Below the pieces are notes generated by a model. That model was not told the DNA's origin. It searched no databases and saw only the letters and a list, made by a program, of their open reading frames with translations. From positions 1 through 64,000 of the forward strand of contig JBELHR010000007.1 of NCBI GenBank assembly GCA_042091275.1: a DNA stretch of 64,000 bases. Direction: 5' to 3'. The position numbers and the translations under genes are program-made. Source of the DNA: JBELHR01 sp042091275 (GTDB taxonomy: Bacteria; Bacteroidota; Bacteroidia; Flavobacteriales; Flavobacteriaceae). Positions 60,881 through 64,000 of the stretch are shown piece by piece. The first letter of the stretch is position 1. Each line of letters begins with the position of its first letter.

Positions 60881-63800
60881 ATGGAAAGTGAATTCAAAGT
60901 CTACAGCGCCTCTGCGGGCAGTGGAAAAACCTTTACCCTCGTTAAAGAATATTTGAAAATAGTATTGGGGACTAAGGATCGTTTCGCTTTTCAAAAGGTT
61001 TTGGCCATTACCTTTACCAACAAGGCTGCTGCTGAGATGAAAGAAAGAGTCTTGGGAGCTCTCAAGATGTTTTCTCAGGTAGATTTAAATGTAAAATGGC
61101 CCGACCTGTTTGAATTGCTACAGATAGAAACAAAGATTCCACCTTCTGTTTTAAAATCTCAGGCTCAATTAGTTTTGCACGAAATCATGCAGAATTACGC
61201 TTCGTTGAGTATCACAACCATCGATTCTTTTACACATAGACTGATAAGAACTTTTGCCTTTGACCTTGGAATTCCAATGAATTTTGAGATTGAAATGGAT
61301 GGTAAAAAACTTATTTCGGAGTCCGTAGACCTCTTACTCGATCAACTGGGAGAGCACGAGGAGATTACATTGGCATTGCAGCGTTTTATTGAAGATAAAA
61401 TCTCACAAGATCAAGACTGGAACATAAGTAGAGATTTGAATGAGATTGCAGGTATACTGACTAGAGAGGTTGATGCAATGGAATTTAAAACCTACGAAAG
61501 CACACCCATGTCCGGTTTTTTAGAACTTGAAAAATCCTTAAAAGCTGCCGAAAAATCCATCGCTGAGAGATTGACGACTCCTGCCTCAAGTGCATTAGAA
61601 GCGCTAAGGACTCAAGGCCTAAAACCAGAAAACTTCGCCTATTCTGGTAGAGTTTTTAAACAAATAATGAATTTTTGCGATCCTTTGAAAAAGGATCTAA
61701 CTAAAATTTCAGAAATTCAAAAATTGGCTGATGGTAAGAAGCCCTATAACGCCAAGGCTGATGCCGATCTTAAAGACCGCATTGACACTGTTTTTCCTGT
61801 CTTGCAGAGTAACGCAGAACAAATCATTAACCTTCTTGAGGAGGGAGAGCATATTAAAATTAATTTTTATCAAAGTTTAAGAAAGGAGCTTATTCCCCTC
61901 GCGGTTCTGAATAGAATAAACCTTTTGCTGGAAGAGTTAAAATCTGACGGAAATATAAAATTCATCGCAGAATTCAATCGATTAATTTCAGAGGCAATAA
62001 TTGACGAACCTGCACCTTTTATCTACGAGAGATTAGGGGAAAAATACAAGTATTTCTTTATCGACGAGATGCAAGACACCTCTGAGCTGCAATGGGAAAA
62101 TTTGATGCCGCTAATGCACAACGCCCTGGCTTCGGAGGGAAGCAAGGTTATGCTTGTAGGTGACGGTAAGCAATCGATTTACCGTTTTAGAGGCGGAAAG
62201 GCGGAGCAGTTTATCCATTTGTCTTCTTCAGATACTTCTAAGATATTTAATTTAGATAAGGAGGTTGTAAATTTAGATACGAACTACAGAAGTTTTTCAA
62301 AAGTGATTGAGTTTAACAACGCTTTTTTTACTTTTTTGGCAAATCATTTAAACGCGCCTCAATACCTAAAAATGTATGCGGAACAAAACAACCAACTTTT
62401 AAACTCTAAGAAAGGAGGTTATGTTCAGTTGAGTCTAATTGACAAGGCGGATTCGTCAGAAAACACAGATGAAGTTCTCTTGCAGTTAGAGCAAAACATT
62501 CAGAATAGGGACACTCGATATAAGCTCGGTGAAATTTGTGTTCTTGTTAGAACTAGTAAAGATGGAGTTCGAGTTGCAGATTATTTGAGCGAAAAAGGCT
62601 ATTCAATTGTCTCTTCGGAAACTCTTAGAGTGGCCAATTCGGAGAAAGTGATTTTCTTGGTGGACTGCTTGAAAAGCATTCTTGACAAAGAGGATAAAAG
62701 AGTTCGAATGCGTATGGTTTTATTCTTGAGAAAGCACCTTGGGATAGAAACCGATCAAGACGAATATTTTTCTGCCTTTCACAAGGATACTTATGCGGAA
62801 TTTCAAGAAGCTATTCATCGGGTTTTAGGAATTGAGTTTTCGCTAAGTCATTTCGAGAACCTCCCTTTTTACGACAGCATAGAGTACCTTATTCGCAGCT
62901 TTAAATTATTGGAGAATTCAGATGCATATGTTCAGTTTTTCTTGGATTTTGTATTGGATTATCAGCAGAAAAACTATGTTCAATTATCCGACTTTATGGA
63001 TTATTGGGAACTAAAATCGGAGAAACTATCTATTGTTGCCCCTGAAAACGACAACGCGATAAAGATTATGACGATTCACAAGTCCAAGGGTCTAGAGTTC
63101 CCGATCGTTATATGTGCTTTTTCTCATAGTATTCAACCTATGGCCCGAACTAAGATTTGGGCTAATATGCCGCAGAACTCCATCTTTGAGGAGTTTAAAA
63201 GATTGAGAATAGGGGTAGGAAAAAAATCAGATGGAATATCCGATCAAATTGACCAAGAGCTGAGCCTGTTCAAAAACGATTTTGACTTAGATACAATTAA
63301 CTTGATTTATGTGGCTTTTACCAGAGCCTCAGAACAACTCTATGTCTTGATGGAGAAGTCGAGATCAAAGGGGTCACAAGAGTTCTTAAAGGACTTCGTA
63401 GAGAACTCTAGTTTTGATTGGGATCTTCAATCCGAAGAGGGAGTCTATTCTAGCGGTAGTGCAATGCGACCAGAAAACGCAGAGTCCGGAGTAAAAAAGG
63501 ATTTTGAATTCCAAAAGGAATTTATTTCCAGCCCCTGGGAAGACCACGAAATAAAAGTCGTTCAAGAAGGGTCTAAATACTGGGACTCAAGTCAAGGAGA
63601 AGCTATCGCCTTTGGTAATAAACTGCATGAAATAATGGCTGAGATTTACTCTTTTAGAGATGTTGAGTTTAGTCTGGACAGCGCTCTAAACAAAGGGGTT
63701 ATTTCTCGTGAGGAGCACCCTGCCCTTCAAAAACAAATAGAACAAATTGTAAGTTCCCCTGAACTAAAGGACTATTTCCAAGAGGGGCTGAATATCTATA

Positions 63801-64000
63801 ACGAAAGAAGCATGATTGGTGATCACGGGGAGCTTTTGATTCCAGACAGATTGGTTTTTGACCATCAAAAAGTGGTTATTATCGATTATAAAACAGGAAA
63901 AAAAGACATTAAATATCTGGACCAGTTAGACGGATACGCATATGTATTGAAGCAAATGGGTTTTCAGGTGGAAAAAAAGATTCTAATTTATACAGGAGAA
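60881..64000 (+). CDS. UvrD/RecB-like helicase-nuclease (AddA-like), 3' end outside window
   Basis: At least 1040 codons, open to the right edge. This is the helicase-nuclease subunit of a RecBCD/AddAB-type end-processing enzyme. The Walker A SASAGSGKT is at about residues 9-17, followed by the Ia motif AITFTNKAAAEMKERV. Walker B is FIDEMQDTSELQW (near residue 393), then VGDGKQSIYRFRGG, IHKSKGLEFPIVI and YVAFTRASEQLYVL. The C-terminal nuclease begins GNKLHEIMAE (about 912) and carries LIPDRLVFD and VVIIDYKTGKK (988-1005), the PD-(D/E)xK catalytic residues. It starts 12 bp after the ZIP gene. The partner AddB would be expected downstream or elsewhere. Confidence 0.9.
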   Translation, partial: MESEFKVYSASAGSGKTFTLVKEYLKIVLGTKDRFAFQKVLAITFTNKAAAEMKERVLGALKMFSQVDLNVKWPDLFELLQIETKIPPSVLKSQAQLVLHEIMQNYASLSITTIDSFTHRLIRTFAFDLGIPMNFEIEMDGKKLISESVDLLLDQLGEHEEITLALQRFIEDKISQDQDWNISRDLNEIAGILTREVDAMEFKTYESTPMSGFLELEKSLKAAEKSIAERLTTPASSALEALRTQGLKPENFAYSGRVFKQIMNFCDPLKKDLTKISEIQKLADGKKPYNAKADADLKDRIDTVFPVLQSNAEQIINLLEEGEHIKINFYQSLRKELIPLAVLNRINLLLEELKSDGNIKFIAEFNRLISEAIIDEPAPFIYERLGEKYKYFFIDEMQDTSELQWENLMPLMHNALASEGSKVMLVGDGKQSIYRFRGGKAEQFIHLSSSDTSKIFNLDKEVVNLDTNYRSFSKVIEFNNAFFTFLANHLNAPQYLKMYAEQNNQLLNSKKGGYVQLSLIDKADSSENTDEVLLQLEQNIQNRDTRYKLGEICVLVRTSKDGVRVADYLSEKGYSIVSSETLRVANSEKVIFLVDCLKSILDKEDKRVRMRMVLFLRKHLGIETDQDEYFSAFHKDTYAEFQEAIHRVLGIEFSLSHFENLPFYDSIEYLIRSFKLLENSDAYVQFFLDFVLDYQQKNYVQLSDFMDYWELKSEKLSIVAPENDNAIKIMTIHKSKGLEFPIVICAFSHSIQPMARTKIWANMPQNSIFEEFKRLRIGVGKKSDGISDQIDQELSLFKNDFDLDTINLIYVAFTRASEQLYVLMEKSRSKGSQEFLKDFVENSSFDWDLQSEEGVYSSGSAMRPENAESGVKKDFEFQKEFISSPWEDHEIKVVQEGSKYWDSSQGEAIAFGNKLHEIMAEIYSFRDVEFSLDSALNKGVISREEHPALQKQIEQIVSSPELKDYFQEGLNIYNERSMIGDHGELLIPDRLVFDHQKVVIIDYKTGKKDIKYLDQLDGYAYVLKQMGFQVEKKILIYTGE

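Overview
This is an AT-rich chromosomal segment of a member of the Bacteroidota, most likely a flavobacterium. The evidence is the repeated TAnnTTTG -7 promoter boxes, TonB-dependent receptors with a carboxypeptidase-regulatory-like N-terminus, a bacterial HU-CCDC81 plus SPOR protein, DUF4292 and DUF2807 proteins, a Bacteroidota-type YbeY and dense packing of housekeeping genes. No phage, insertion sequence, CRISPR array, tRNA or rRNA was recognised. Five runs of exactly 100 N interrupt the sequence. Three of them lie between exact 55-bp direct copies, so they are artefactual joins; collapsing them restores intact genes. The other two are true gaps.

Layout. 1-16 kb: asd end, thioredoxin, prolyl oligopeptidase, a GreA-like gene/FAD oxidase/dinB operon, gdhA, pheS, gpsA, a flippase, dut, an orphan ABC ATPase, recA, an outer-membrane barrel, a GNAT protein and rpiB. 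15.94-16.52 kb: the only long non-coding stretch, very AT-rich with DnaA-box-like 9-mers. 16.5-31 kb: rnr, a DUF2807 protein, a 57-residue tatA, an SPFH protein, gltX, ybeY, mnmG, a methyltransferase, holB, pgk, a Tas-type aldo-keto reductase, trpS and plsC. Four parS-like palindromes lie between 22.4 and 25.1 kb. 31-42 kb: CYTH protein, recO, a TonB receptor, acyl-CoA dehydrogenase, rnpA, a nucleoside-phosphorylase-like protein, purD, a glycosyltransferase and a PhoR/PhoB-type two-component pair. 42.6-47.3 kb: a second TonB receptor and a tandem-repeat beta-helix exoprotein. 47-64 kb: ABC-F ATPase, a fused peptide-type ABC ATPase, DUF4292 lipoprotein, EnvC-like activator, hotdog thioesterase, SPOR protein, dprA, EamA transporter, mfd, ZIP transporter and an AddA/RecB-like helicase-nuclease running off the right edge.

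Together the genes cover translation (pheS, gltX, trpS, ybeY, mnmG, rnr, rnpA), DNA replication and repair (recA, recO, dinB, dprA, mfd, holB, AddA-like), central metabolism (gdhA, pgk, rpiB, purD, gpsA) and envelope work (TonB receptors, EnvC, SPOR, barrel, flippase, plsC). The most notable non-gene signal is the parS cluster together with the AT-rich region about 6 kb away. This suggests an origin-proximal part of the chromosome; no parA, parB or dnaA is present to confirm it.
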